A stretch of 64,000 nucleotides of DNA from positions 1 through 64,000 of the forward strand of contig JASANZ010002204.1 of NCBI GenBank assembly GCA_030849805.1, written 5' to 3'. The notes beneath the pieces are model-generated. The model had not been told where the DNA came from and made no database searches. It worked only from the letters and a program-made list of their open reading frames with translations. Numbering within the stretch: the first letter of the stretch is position 1; the number at the start of each line of letters is the position of its first letter. This document shows, one piece after another, positions 57,125 to 64,000 of the stretch. The stretch comes from Sergeia podlipaevii. Its lineage: Eukaryota > Euglenozoa > Kinetoplastea > Trypanosomatida > Trypanosomatidae. The position numbers were made by a program, and so were the translations under genes.

Positions 57125-58228
57125 CTATATAGGTGCGTACCGTTGAGGATCTTGAAACAACTGAAACAAATTATGTCCGTCTTGGGTCGCGACACAATAG
57201 CCCATGAAAGGATGAACAACCCGAAACCATGGTTGCTGCTCAGATGAAGTTATAGCAGTGCGGCTTATGTAAATCTGGTCACCATACTGTAACCCCTTGA
57301 TCCTCTTTGCCTGAACGCTTGGAGCACTACGAATGTTCACAACTACGTTAGGGCGGCTGGCAAATACTCCGACTGCTCCTACCATGGAAAGAGGCATACA
57401 GGGCCACTCGTAGAAAAACTCCTTGAATAAATTAGATGAGAGTAGCGTGCGCGCAGTCGGTCTTTGCGAACGACTGCGAGTCAACATGCTAAGTACAAGG
57501 TCTCCAAGCTCCGTTGAATACCCTTTCGTTAGGGAAGGATGTGTAGGTATTTCAGGCTCAGCAGGAAACTTGAAGCAGTACCCTCCCCTAAAAGAAAAGG
57601 GAAAGTTGTTTGTCATCATCTTGTAGCACACAACACCGAGACCCCAAATGTCCGCCTTGCGCGTGTACGAGTGCCCATTCATCACTTCGGGTGATAAATA
57701 AATCGGCGTACCCACCGTCGTGGCGGCAAGGGCATCAGTGGCATCCAGCTTTGTACATGCACCAAAATCGCCAATCTTTGCTGTTAATGCGCGAACCTGA
57801 CCTCCGTTGTGTAGCATTATATTTTGTAGTTTGATATCGCGGTGAATCATGTGCCTCAGATGAATGTGATCCAGGCCAATGAGCAGCTGCGCAATCAGTC
57901 CAATCAACGTCTTCTCAGGAATGGGAAAGTGCTTAGCAAGATAGTCCGCCAGGTCCCCCTCATTGCAGTATTCCATAAGTAAGTACAAGCAAGAATCCTT
58001 GTTATCAGTATACCAGCCATGCAAGTGCACAACATGCTCAGATATTAGGCCCTTCATGTTGTATTGCTCCACCTGAACCGATTCAGTATCGGAGCGCTTG
58101 TAGGATCGTTTGACTACCAGTAGCTTTCCGTTCTTGTCCTTGACGAGGAATACTTCCCCAAACGCGCCACTACCCAAGAGAGCAACTTCAGACATGTTCG
58201 CCTCCCAAAGAAATTTGTCAGACAACAT
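57125..58228 (-). CDS. NEK-type protein kinase with C-terminal SH3-like domain
   Basis: A 367-aa Ser/Thr kinase. The catalytic domain covers about residues 12-275: glycine loop GSGAFGEV (19-26), ATP lysine K40 (VVKR), catalytic loop HRDIKLQN (129-136), DFG at 154-156, and the activation-segment end GTPIYLSPEV, where Ser replaces Ala of APE. ADIWGLGVVCYKMMT and the R of SQRPTA are present, so it should be active. Overall wording is closest to the NEK group, which controls basal bodies, flagella and the cell cycle. Residues about 290-350 form a bacterial-SH3-like module: NVVVNIRSAPSVQAKRIKGL, YGDQIYIS, then WFRVVHPFMGYCV, the usual 'N-[VI]-R-x-x-P...G-x-x-[VI]...W-x-x-V...G-[YW]-[VC]'. That pairing is uncommon. 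The ATG follows the AG acceptor by only four bases; Met12 is an alternative start. Confidence 0.93.
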   Translation of the reverse strand: MLSDKFLWEANMSEVALLGSGAFGEVFLVKDKNGKLLVVKRSYKRSDTESVQVEQYNMKGLISEHVVHLHGWYTDNKDSCLYLLMEYCNEGDLADYLAKHFPIPEKTLIGLIAQLLIGLDHIHLRHMIHRDIKLQNIMLHNGGQVRALTAKIGDFGACTKLDATDALAATTVGTPIYLSPEVMNGHSYTRKADIWGLGVVCYKMMTNNFPFSFRGGYCFKFPAEPEIPTHPSLTKGYSTELGDLVLSMLTRSRSQRPTARTLLSSNLFKEFFYEWPCMPLSMVGAVGVFASRPNVVVNIRSAPSVQAKRIKGLQYGDQIYISRTAITSSEQQPWFRVVHPFMGYCVATQDGHNLFQLFQDPQRYAPI

Positions 58229-59096
58229 GGGTCTAAAAAAAAAAAAATTAGAGTGTGCTCTATAATGTCAAGGAATTGAATTTCGACAGAAAATGGAGAG
58301 AAAACTAATTGAGATATATTTAAAGAGTAAGAAAAGAACGCAAAGAAGGAGAAAGAAGGAGAAAGAAAGGAAGCAATTTAAATGTTGATATGGAAGGCAT
58401 CCGTACACCTAGCGTTGAAGCGTGGCTACCACGATTCCAAGCATACAGCCACCTCATTTTTTTACCTATTATCTTTTCTCTTTCCTGATCCAGTTTCATA
58501 TGTAAATAAGCATGATCACACGAAGTGCAGGGAAGCCTCCAGACACTTTCTACCCCTGTAAAATTCAAGGGTTGCTGTTGAGGCGGGCTAGGGGGCAGGT
58601 GTATTTGAAAAGTTGTAGTAAACTATTTTCACCAATTCTTGTTAGACACAAAAAGAGGAGGGTCCAAGGGCAATAGTTAAGTGCAGGAAACCTAAATATA
58701 TATCATAAAAGCCCTGTGCTATGCAAAACGAAGATTAAGATCTCCACCAAACTGGGCAATGTGCACCCCATCACGTCCCTATCTCCATTCAGCTCGCAAG
58801 CTCTTTTAGAAAAAATGCATAAGCAAGAGAAAGTAAAATCTAAAATTGATGTAGCACACTAAAAACGTTTGGTTCCCTAAAACGCTGCGCAACATGCAAT
58901 CACTATATATATTTAAAAATGACACATGAAGATAAGCCAGTTGTAGCTGTACACCACCTTTCTTCCTATGTCTTCGTTTTAAAATGGTGTGATTATAATG
59001 GTAACAATTTCTTCTCACCATCATGTTTAACAGTAATGCTAACGAACACTTACGTTAGTGGTGCTCATAGAACTCGTCAGTAATATCAAAATCACA
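58229..59096. other. Intergenic spacer
   Basis: It holds the kinase splice acceptor at its lower end, purine tracts near 58325-58372, and about 500 bases of mixed sequence without a coding frame that looks real. Confidence 0.6.
58233..58234 (-). promoter_or_regulatory. Predicted spliced-leader acceptor AG for the kinase gene
   Basis: A 13-T run on the sense strand (about 58235-58247) ends directly in AG, four bases before the ATG at 58228. Confidence 0.65.
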
Positions 59097-59570
59097 TTAT
59101 TCATCATTTGCACGTGGTTTGATATCCTTTCGCATTTGGTTTTCGCCCTTAACAAATCCCTCTTTCTCGTAGAATGGCATGGCTTCATCATTACAATCAA
59201 GGATCAACTTATAGCAGTTAAGACTCTCAGCATCGCTGTAAAGGGAGTCTAGTAGCCTTCGGCCAAAACCCTTGCCGCGGTAAGAGGCGTTAGTCACAAC
59301 GTCTTCAATATGGCCCACACATTTTCCTCCGCGTGTGAACTTCTGTTCGACTAGCAAAGATGCAGTCGCAACAATATTTTTCGAGGAGCTTTCTTCGATT
59401 ACTTTTGTAATGATACCAGCAGCATTTCGTTTATGAAAAATGCGTGCCATCTCATCGCTGGATAGCTCATCAACACAGGTGAGGCTGCGCAGCAGGGAAA
59501 GCACATCAGGAATATCTCGCTCCTCCAGCCTCCTCACGCAATACCCGTCAAAAGAAGTTGCGCTACTCAT
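59097..59570 (-). CDS. GNA1: Glucosamine-6-phosphate N-acetyltransferase
   Basis: A 157-aa GNAT-fold enzyme that transfers acetyl from acetyl-CoA to glucosamine 6-phosphate, a step in UDP-GlcNAc synthesis for GPI anchors and N-glycans. Family signatures are clear: VRRLEERDIPDVLSLLRSLT at the start, GHIEDVVTNASYRGKGFGRR near 86-105 (the R-G-K-G-F-G-R acetyl-CoA loop), then CYKLILDCNDEAMPFYEKEG with F (substrate-binding and catalytic-region residues). Length matches the yeast and human enzymes. The T. brucei enzyme is reported in glycosomes, but this copy ends KPRANDE, which is not a PTS1, and no PTS2 is obvious. The first ATG is used. Confidence 0.96.
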   Translation of the reverse strand: MSSATSFDGYCVRRLEERDIPDVLSLLRSLTCVDELSSDEMARIFHKRNAAGIITKVIEESSSKNIVATASLLVEQKFTRGGKCVGHIEDVVTNASYRGKGFGRRLLDSLYSDAESLNCYKLILDCNDEAMPFYEKEGFVKGENQMRKDIKPRANDE

Positions 59571-59931
59571 ACTAAAATGTAATATAGTTTTTATAAAAAA
59601 GGGAAAACCAAAGAGCTACCGTTGGTAGTGTAGAGCAAAAAGAAGGAACGAAAGTGTGCGTAGTATACTTGATACTGAAATACGCAATATTGAGCGTACA
59701 ATAGTGTACCTTCATACTATTTCATATGATAAGCTGTGCCTTCCCAGAAAAAAATTACAAAAATAGGTTAATTGTGCTCAGTGACTCCAAAACAAAATAA
59801 AAAAATGGTACACTCCTGAGTTCTCCTAAATCATTATCTCTACTATAGCGCACATACTACTACGCAATGTAGCACACAGAAACCCTAAATAGCATAATAC
59901 CCTCTTCCTTCTTACGTTCCTTCAGAACCCG
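59571..59931. other. Intergenic spacer
   Basis: AT-rich DNA with a short A-run near 59597-59602 and others near 59750-59756. It holds the GNA1 leader and the 3' UTR of the FG-repeat gene. No gene is seen. Confidence 0.6.
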
Positions 59932-61155
59932 CTATTGCGGTCCAAAAGCGCTCTTAAACTGGCTACCTTGAGCGTAGTTGCCTGCCAACGATGAAAAACT
60001 TGAGGTTTGAAACGCGTTACTACCGCCAGAAAACGCCCCTTGTGGAACACTCCCGAACCCTTGCCCCTGATTGCCTTGAGAAAAGACGCTCTGAGAAGCT
60101 CCGTGCGTGGATCCACTTCCCCCAAGTCCTTGGACAGAATTAGTGGATAAAGCAGATGGCTGACCAAAAGCCGAGGGTTGCCCGAAGGCGGAACCGCCGA
60201 GTGCCGTGGCGGGACCTCGGTTGGATGTCTGTCCAAAAGCCGATGGCTGACCAAACGCGCTCGTCGTATGTCCAACTGTTAGTTTTGAGGTCTGACCAAA
60301 AGCCGAGGGTTGCCCGAAGACAGAACCGGCGGCTGTTGAGCCACGGGCATCGCTGTTCGCGGCAGGCTTCGTCGCGTCAGTGACAGCAGAGGCAAACCCC
60401 CCAAACGCAGTCTTTGGAGCATCGCTGCTCGCGGCAGGCTTCGTCGCGTCAGTGGCAGCAGAGGCAAACCCCCCAAACGCAGTCTTTGGAGCATCGCTGN
60501 GCTTCGTCGCGTCAGTGGCAGCAGAGGCAAACCCCCCAAACGCAGTCTTTGGAGCATCGCTGTTCGTGGCAGGGGGCTTCTGTGCAGCGGAAACCCCAGT
60601 TGAAGAAGTAGGGATGGGTGTTGCAGCGTGCTTCTGCTTCTGTTCATTGAGCTCTACGTGACGGGTAGAGGTGCAGCGTGACTGTGTGCTAGAAGGATTT
60701 GGGCGGGATTCAATTAGTGCAGGTGCATCTTCTGTTGGCTGAGATAAAAAGCGGCTATTCTCCCGTTTTATGTATTGTGGTGTATATCCAACTGCATAGG
60801 ATGTCGAAACGGATTGCCTCTGCTTTGATAAACGCTGAGAAGCTGGCAGCAATGAAGGCCTGTGTTGCTGGCATTGTATGAGTAAACCATCAATCCCCCC
60901 CACTAAGGTACCGATGGAACACTCTTGTTCAGAAGGGATATCAATGGCAGACGTGAGAAGCGACTCTTTAAGATGAACTTCATGATACTGGCTAATTGAT
61001 CGCTCAACCGAAGGGAGCTCGTGATTTCTGAGTCGTATAATCTCTCGTCGAAGGCGTTGAGCGTCGGCGCACAAAGCCTGAAGCGAGTTTGTGCCCACAT
61101 GCTGTACGCAGCAGGCTTCATCACATATTGCATCAAGACGAGTTGGAAGCGGCAT
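59932..61155 (-). CDS. FG-repeat nucleoporin
   Basis: A protein of about 407 aa as assembled, with one unknown base inside. The N-terminal 100 residues look helical and partly coiled (ADAQRLRREIIRLRNHELPS). The C-terminal half is classic FG-nucleoporin sequence: FGGF in each of several tandem 24-aa units (residues about 195-262), then many GQPSAFGQ, SAFG, VFGQ and GFGS repeats to the end. FG repeats form the disordered permeability mesh of the nuclear pore and bind transport receptors; the helical N-terminus would anchor the protein in the pore, which is an inference. Kinetoplastids have several such proteins and I cannot say which this is. The real length may be greater because of the unresolved base at 60500. 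The neighbouring gene upstream is nucleoporin-like too. Confidence 0.88.
   Translation of the reverse strand: MPLPTRLDAICDEACCVQHVGTNSLQALCADAQRLRREIIRLRNHELPSVERSISQYHEVHLKESLLTSAIDIPSEQECSIGTLVGGIDGLLIQCQQHRPSLLPASQRLSKQRQSVSTSYAVGYTPQYIKRENSRFLSQPTEDAPALIESRPNPSSTQSRCTSTRHVELNEQKQKHAATPIPTSSTGVSAAQKPPATNSDAPKTAFGGFASAATDATKXSDAPKTAFGGFASAATDATKPAASSDAPKTAFGGFASAVTDATKPAANSDARGSTAAGSVFGQPSAFGQTSKLTVGHTTSAFGQPSAFGQTSNRGPATALGGSAFGQPSAFGQPSALSTNSVQGLGGSGSTHGASQSVFSQGNQGQGFGSVPQGAFSGGSNAFQTSSFSSLAGNYAQGSQFKSAFGPQ
60347..60562 (-). repeat. 72-bp tandem repeats inside the FG nucleoporin gene
   Basis: The units start near 60347, 60419 and 60491, then at 60554; the first two steps are exactly 72 bp. 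The last step is 63 bp because one N (60500) stands where ten bases are expected. Each unit encodes SDAPKTAFGGFASAATDATK plus PAAS or PAAN. Confidence 0.9.
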
Positions 61156-61453
61156 ATTTCTTACTAGCGACTACTGTGATGCATAGTGGATATCAATTTA
61201 AACAAAAAAAAAAATGAGGGAAGGATTTGCAAAGGATGCAAAATGGATATTTATTTGTGATTTTTAATAAATTGTGGCCGATAGTCTTCTTCTATAAGTG
61301 CGGTAAAACTACAAGTTCGTTTCTTACACCTTGTGTGACATCAGTGATCGTTCATTTTATGTTTAAAATTATTGCATCTGCTAAGGAGCAAAGCAGCCTG
61401 TTACGTACAACGACAACAACATCAAAAAGCACTCTTGATGCTACTACATCTTA
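61156..61453. other. Short intergenic spacer
   Basis: An A-run near 61202-61213 lies just upstream of the FG nucleoporin start, on the sense strand a T-run. The rest is AT-rich. No gene is seen. Confidence 0.55.
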
Positions 61454-63457
61454 TTACCGGAACTTCCGAAAAGCACTACGAAGATGACATGGAGCACCGT
61501 TATACGCCTCAGTAGAGATACCAAAAATATCCTCCTCTTCCTCTTCGGTCTCCAAGGTGATATTGGTGACGAGCAAGCAGCGAAGCTCCTCCATCAGTTC
61601 GCTCTTCATCTTTTTAACTTCCGACCTTATTACTGCACTCATGTTTTCCTTGAGAGTAGTTTCCAATAGTTTTTCACAACCCCTTCCACAGCATTGGCAC
61701 GCGGCAGTTTTATCGCCCTCACTATGTGGGCCACGGTGTGCTTCCGTCGCACTAACTTTGGATTCCTTCGCAACGTCAATGATGTTAGTGGTGGCACCCG
61801 TGAGTGCGGGGGTCAAGCTCAAAGAGCCAAAATCTCCCGCTATGGGAATAGCAGGTGTTCTTTCAAGAGCCAAGGGCGGTGGTGGGGTGCTGGATGTGCC
61901 ATTGTTTGCAGCTGGCTTCGTCGTGAGCGCGCTTGTAACCCCAAAAGGTTTAGTTACAGCTGGCTCCGCCACATTGGACTTATCGGTTCGGGGCGAAATG
62001 ACATCTTTCATGCTACGAGACACTTCGAGCTCTGGCTTGCTGACAATGTTTGCAGTGTGTGAAGGAATCTTTGAGAACGGTGACGTAAAACCGGTACTTC
62101 CGTGGATACCTGAAAGCGTATTGGCGGAAAAGCAAGGCGCAGGAAAGTTCTTGGTTGAAGTGGCCTCTGCAGACACCGCACCTTTCATTTCGCCAGGTGC
62201 CGAACATGATGCGGAACCCCCACCAAAAACTCCGCCCATAACAAATGCATTAGAAGCGCTCGAATCACCAGTCTTGACAGCTTGTGATGGGTCGTTAAAC
62301 ACCACCTGTTCCGTGGTAGAGCTGACACGTAACCCACTTGAATCCAAACTTGCGCTTTCGGCCGGCACTTTCAACAGCGCCTCCGCAGCCCTTGCGTCGC
62401 TGAAAACGCTGGGAGTCTTGAAAACACTCGTTGGTGGTGGAGTAGCAGATGGCGCAGAGCTCACGGCCGCCGTTGGGCTGGCAGTGGAGCCACCAGAAGC
62501 AAAAAGAATAAAAGTTGTCTTCTTCGCACATGGCCAGCAGTCGGACCGCACACTCTTCTTGTTGTTGAGATGAGCACCTTTAAGTTCCTTCACTTTGTTA
62601 CATACCTGGCACCGCCACACACCGCTCTCATCTCCCGCAGCTGGCTTGCCTGCAGCTGGGCTGGAAGTGGGTGCTTGCGCAGGTCCCGTGCTTGTACTCT
62701 CGGCCGGCACTTTCAACAGCGCCTCCGCAGTCTTCGCGTCACTGAAAACGCTGGGAGTCTTGAAAACACTCGTTGGTGGTGGAGTAGCAGATGGCGCAGA
62801 GCTCACGGCCGCCGTTGGGCTGGCAGTGGAGCCACCAGAAGCAAAAAGAATAAAAGTTGTCTTCTTCGCACATGGCCAGCAGTCGGACCGCACACTCTTC
62901 TTGTTGTTGAGATGAGCACCTTTAAGCTCCTTCACTTTGTTACATACCTGGCACCGCCACACACCGCTTTCTGGACGTACAGGACTGGTTTGCTCCGTTA
63001 TATGAGAGGTAGCAGAAGAAACCACCGTTGCTAACAGACTTACTGGGAGGTTCTTTTGTGCTAGGCTAGATGTCTTATTCCCGGCCCCTGTGCAATCTAG
63101 AATGCTGCTGGTAGTAGATGCCGAAGAGCGATCTATATTTGCAAAGGGGTGACATTCAGTGTTTGTAGCTGGTTGCGCTGTCTTTTGGCTTTCCTTGAAA
63201 GCATCTGCACCCTTAAATTGAGACACAAGTTGCGGAGCGGCGCTGGTTGCGAAAACGCTCTTGAATGGTGAAGCAGACTGCTGCGCTGCATTTGATTGTG
63301 CCGTAAATGCGCTTTCTATTGGTGGTGTGCCAGCTGCAACAGGAAGTTTGGCGTTCGCAAATACACTTTTCGTAGGAGCCACTGAGGGAAAAACGTCCTC
63401 CACCGGGTATTCATCATCCGAATGCTCCTTTCTAGTACTCACTTTATTTTCTTTCAT
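61454..63457 (-). CDS. Nucleoporin-like protein with two zinc modules
   Basis: A 667-aa protein rich in Ser, Thr, Ala and Pro, with scattered 'SVFAT', 'SPFKSVF' and 'FGG' or 'FG' phrases like FG/FxFG nucleoporins. It carries two near-identical zinc modules, near residues 167 and 281: SGVWRCQVCNKVKELKGAHL, then NNKKSVRSDCWPCAKK. Each has W-x-C-x2-C, 20 residues, then C-x2-C. The W-x-C-x2-C...C-x2-C shape recalls RanBP2/NUP153 fingers, but the loop is twice the usual length. A further Cys cluster (CQCCGRGC) is followed by a coiled coil and an acidic run near the C-terminus. The likely role is nuclear-pore or transport related; the adjacent FG gene is consistent with that, though neighbours here are often unrelated. 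The first ATG is used. Confidence 0.78.
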   Translation of the reverse strand: MKENKVSTRKEHSDDEYPVEDVFPSVAPTKSVFANAKLPVAAGTPPIESAFTAQSNAAQQSASPFKSVFATSAAPQLVSQFKGADAFKESQKTAQPATNTECHPFANIDRSSASTTSSILDCTGAGNKTSSLAQKNLPVSLLATVVSSATSHITEQTSPVRPESGVWRCQVCNKVKELKGAHLNNKKSVRSDCWPCAKKTTFILFASGGSTASPTAAVSSAPSATPPPTSVFKTPSVFSDAKTAEALLKVPAESTSTGPAQAPTSSPAAGKPAAGDESGVWRCQVCNKVKELKGAHLNNKKSVRSDCWPCAKKTTFILFASGGSTASPTAAVSSAPSATPPPTSVFKTPSVFSDARAAEALLKVPAESASLDSSGLRVSSTTEQVVFNDPSQAVKTGDSSASNAFVMGGVFGGGSASCSAPGEMKGAVSAEATSTKNFPAPCFSANTLSGIHGSTGFTSPFSKIPSHTANIVSKPELEVSRSMKDVISPRTDKSNVAEPAVTKPFGVTSALTTKPAANNGTSSTPPPPLALERTPAIPIAGDFGSLSLTPALTGATTNIIDVAKESKVSATEAHRGPHSEGDKTAACQCCGRGCEKLLETTLKENMSAVIRSEVKKMKSELMEELRCLLVTNITLETEEEEEDIFGISTEAYNGAPCHLRSAFRKFR
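62359..62626 (-). repeat. Internal duplication, copy 1 (zinc module)
   Basis: A 268-bp segment repeated at 62701-62968 with a period of 342 bp, about 5 mismatches by eye (near 98% identity), in frame. It encodes one zinc module and its Ala/Ser/Thr-rich linker. Confidence 0.92.
62701..62968 (-). repeat. Internal duplication, copy 2 (zinc module)
   Basis: The partner of 62359-62626. Most differences are silent; two change residues in the linker (SDAKTAEAL against SDARAAEAL). Confidence 0.92.
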
Positions 63458-63783
63458 GTCAACAGCAACAAAATTTGATTTCTAAATTACTGTAACACCT
63501 CACCAGCTTTAGGAAGAAAAACAGTCAAAACCTATGTTGCAAAGAAAAAATAAGTATCTATGTTCCTTGAGACCAAAATGAAAAAAAAGGAGAGGAAAAC
63601 ATACTTAGAAAGCGCAAATTAAGCGGAAGAGCAAAAAAAAAAAAATGTCATTTGGAGAACAAATTGCACAATAGTACTCTGAAGCAGGCACTAACATAGA
63701 AAGTTGCTTTGACGTTTTTGTATAAAATCCAAGCAAAACAGTGGCAATCCTCAATATAACTACACAACTCACCTATATAGCAA
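63458..63783. other. Intergenic spacer
   Basis: Purine-rich tracts near 63570-63601 and an A-run near 63632-63645 give sense-strand pyrimidine tracts ahead of the zinc-module gene. No gene is seen. Confidence 0.6.
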
Positions 63784-63981
63784 TTAAAGTTGCCGACAAT
63801 CATTTTGCAAAAGAAGCAAAAAACTCTGAAGACATTTTTGTTCGTAACCTATGGCAACTTCACAGCGCCATTTCTGAAACAAAAATTCGATGTCATCATC
63901 TTCCCAACGGCTGGTGGGAATAGCTCTACGACTCACCGTATCACGTTCGTCTGCCACAGGTGTTCCTTTATTAAAGCTCAT
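63784..63981 (-). CDS. Possible small protein, 65 aa
   Basis: A complete short frame at the window edge, with ATG at 63979-63981 and an in-frame stop five codons upstream. The sequence is compositionally ordinary (MSFNKGTPVADERDTVSRRA at the start, then WEDDDIEFLFQKWR and a Leu-rich end), with no signal or membrane span that I trust. Its position, about 330 bp before the next start, fits the gene spacing. Without a homologue it could also be a chance frame in a 3' UTR. Confidence 0.35.
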   Translation of the reverse strand: MSFNKGTPVADERDTVSRRAIPTSRWEDDDIEFLFQKWRCEVAIGYEQKCLQSFLLLLQNDCRQL

Positions 63982-64000
63982 GTATAATATCTTCGCTCAG

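Noticed and set aside
59932..60661. Alternative-frame open frames across the FG repeats on both strands
   Set aside because: The tandem repeat keeps other frames open by periodicity; only the minus frame gives FG sequence and a sensible N-terminus.
62570..63034. Plus-strand frames over the duplicated zinc module
   Set aside because: They repeat because the DNA repeats, are antisense to the real gene and match no family.

Overview
The window is nuclear DNA from a trypanosomatid (kinetoplastid) protist. All 30 genes I can support lie on the minus strand, have no visible introns, and are separated by A/T-rich spacers full of homopolymer purine runs (pyrimidine runs on the sense strand) followed by AG. 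That is the layout of a polycistronic transcription unit processed by spliced-leader trans-splicing and polyadenylation. No strand switch, rRNA, tRNA, CRISPR array or transposon was recognised. From memory, the order HSP70, cytosolic malate dehydrogenase, glutamate dehydrogenase, SPX/anion transporter matches one region of Leishmania chromosome 28. The AT-rich spacers suggest a genus other than Leishmania; I cannot name the species.

Transcription runs from high to low coordinates. The upstream third (64-46 kb) holds a possible 65-aa gene, two neighbouring nucleoporin-like genes (one with a duplicated zinc module, one with FG repeats and an unresolved base), glucosamine-6-phosphate N-acetyltransferase, a NEK-type kinase with an SH3-like tail, two proteins with possible mitochondrial N-termini, a small acidic protein, an FHA protein that looks like a kinesin-3 without a working motor, a WD40 protein like the U5 snRNP 40-kDa subunit, and a CCCH zinc-finger protein.

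The middle (46-20 kb) holds a protein with possible PH-like domains, a PHO91-type SPX phosphate transporter, a possible OB-fold protein, a small single-pass membrane protein, glutamate dehydrogenase, the Golgi tether subunit COG8, a charged coiled-coil protein, and a 12.6-kb axonemal inner-arm dynein heavy chain gene.

The downstream third (20 kb to 1) holds ribosomal protein L14, an unknown 233-aa protein, cytosolic malate dehydrogenase, an F-box-like protein, a RING-H2 protein, a large IQ/coiled-coil protein, a divergent HSP70 without EEVD, a small unknown protein, a beta-lactamase-fold protein that seems to lack the catalytic motif, a membrane-anchored DUF2804-like protein, and the first codons of canonical cytosolic HSP70 at the window edge.

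The genes share transcription rather than one pathway, as is normal in kinetoplastids. No defence system, gene cluster or mobile island stands out. The more unusual observations are odd domain combinations, a recent in-frame duplication in a nucleoporin-like gene, a perfect palindrome between genes, and several gene starts that the likely splice acceptors place downstream of the longest open frame.
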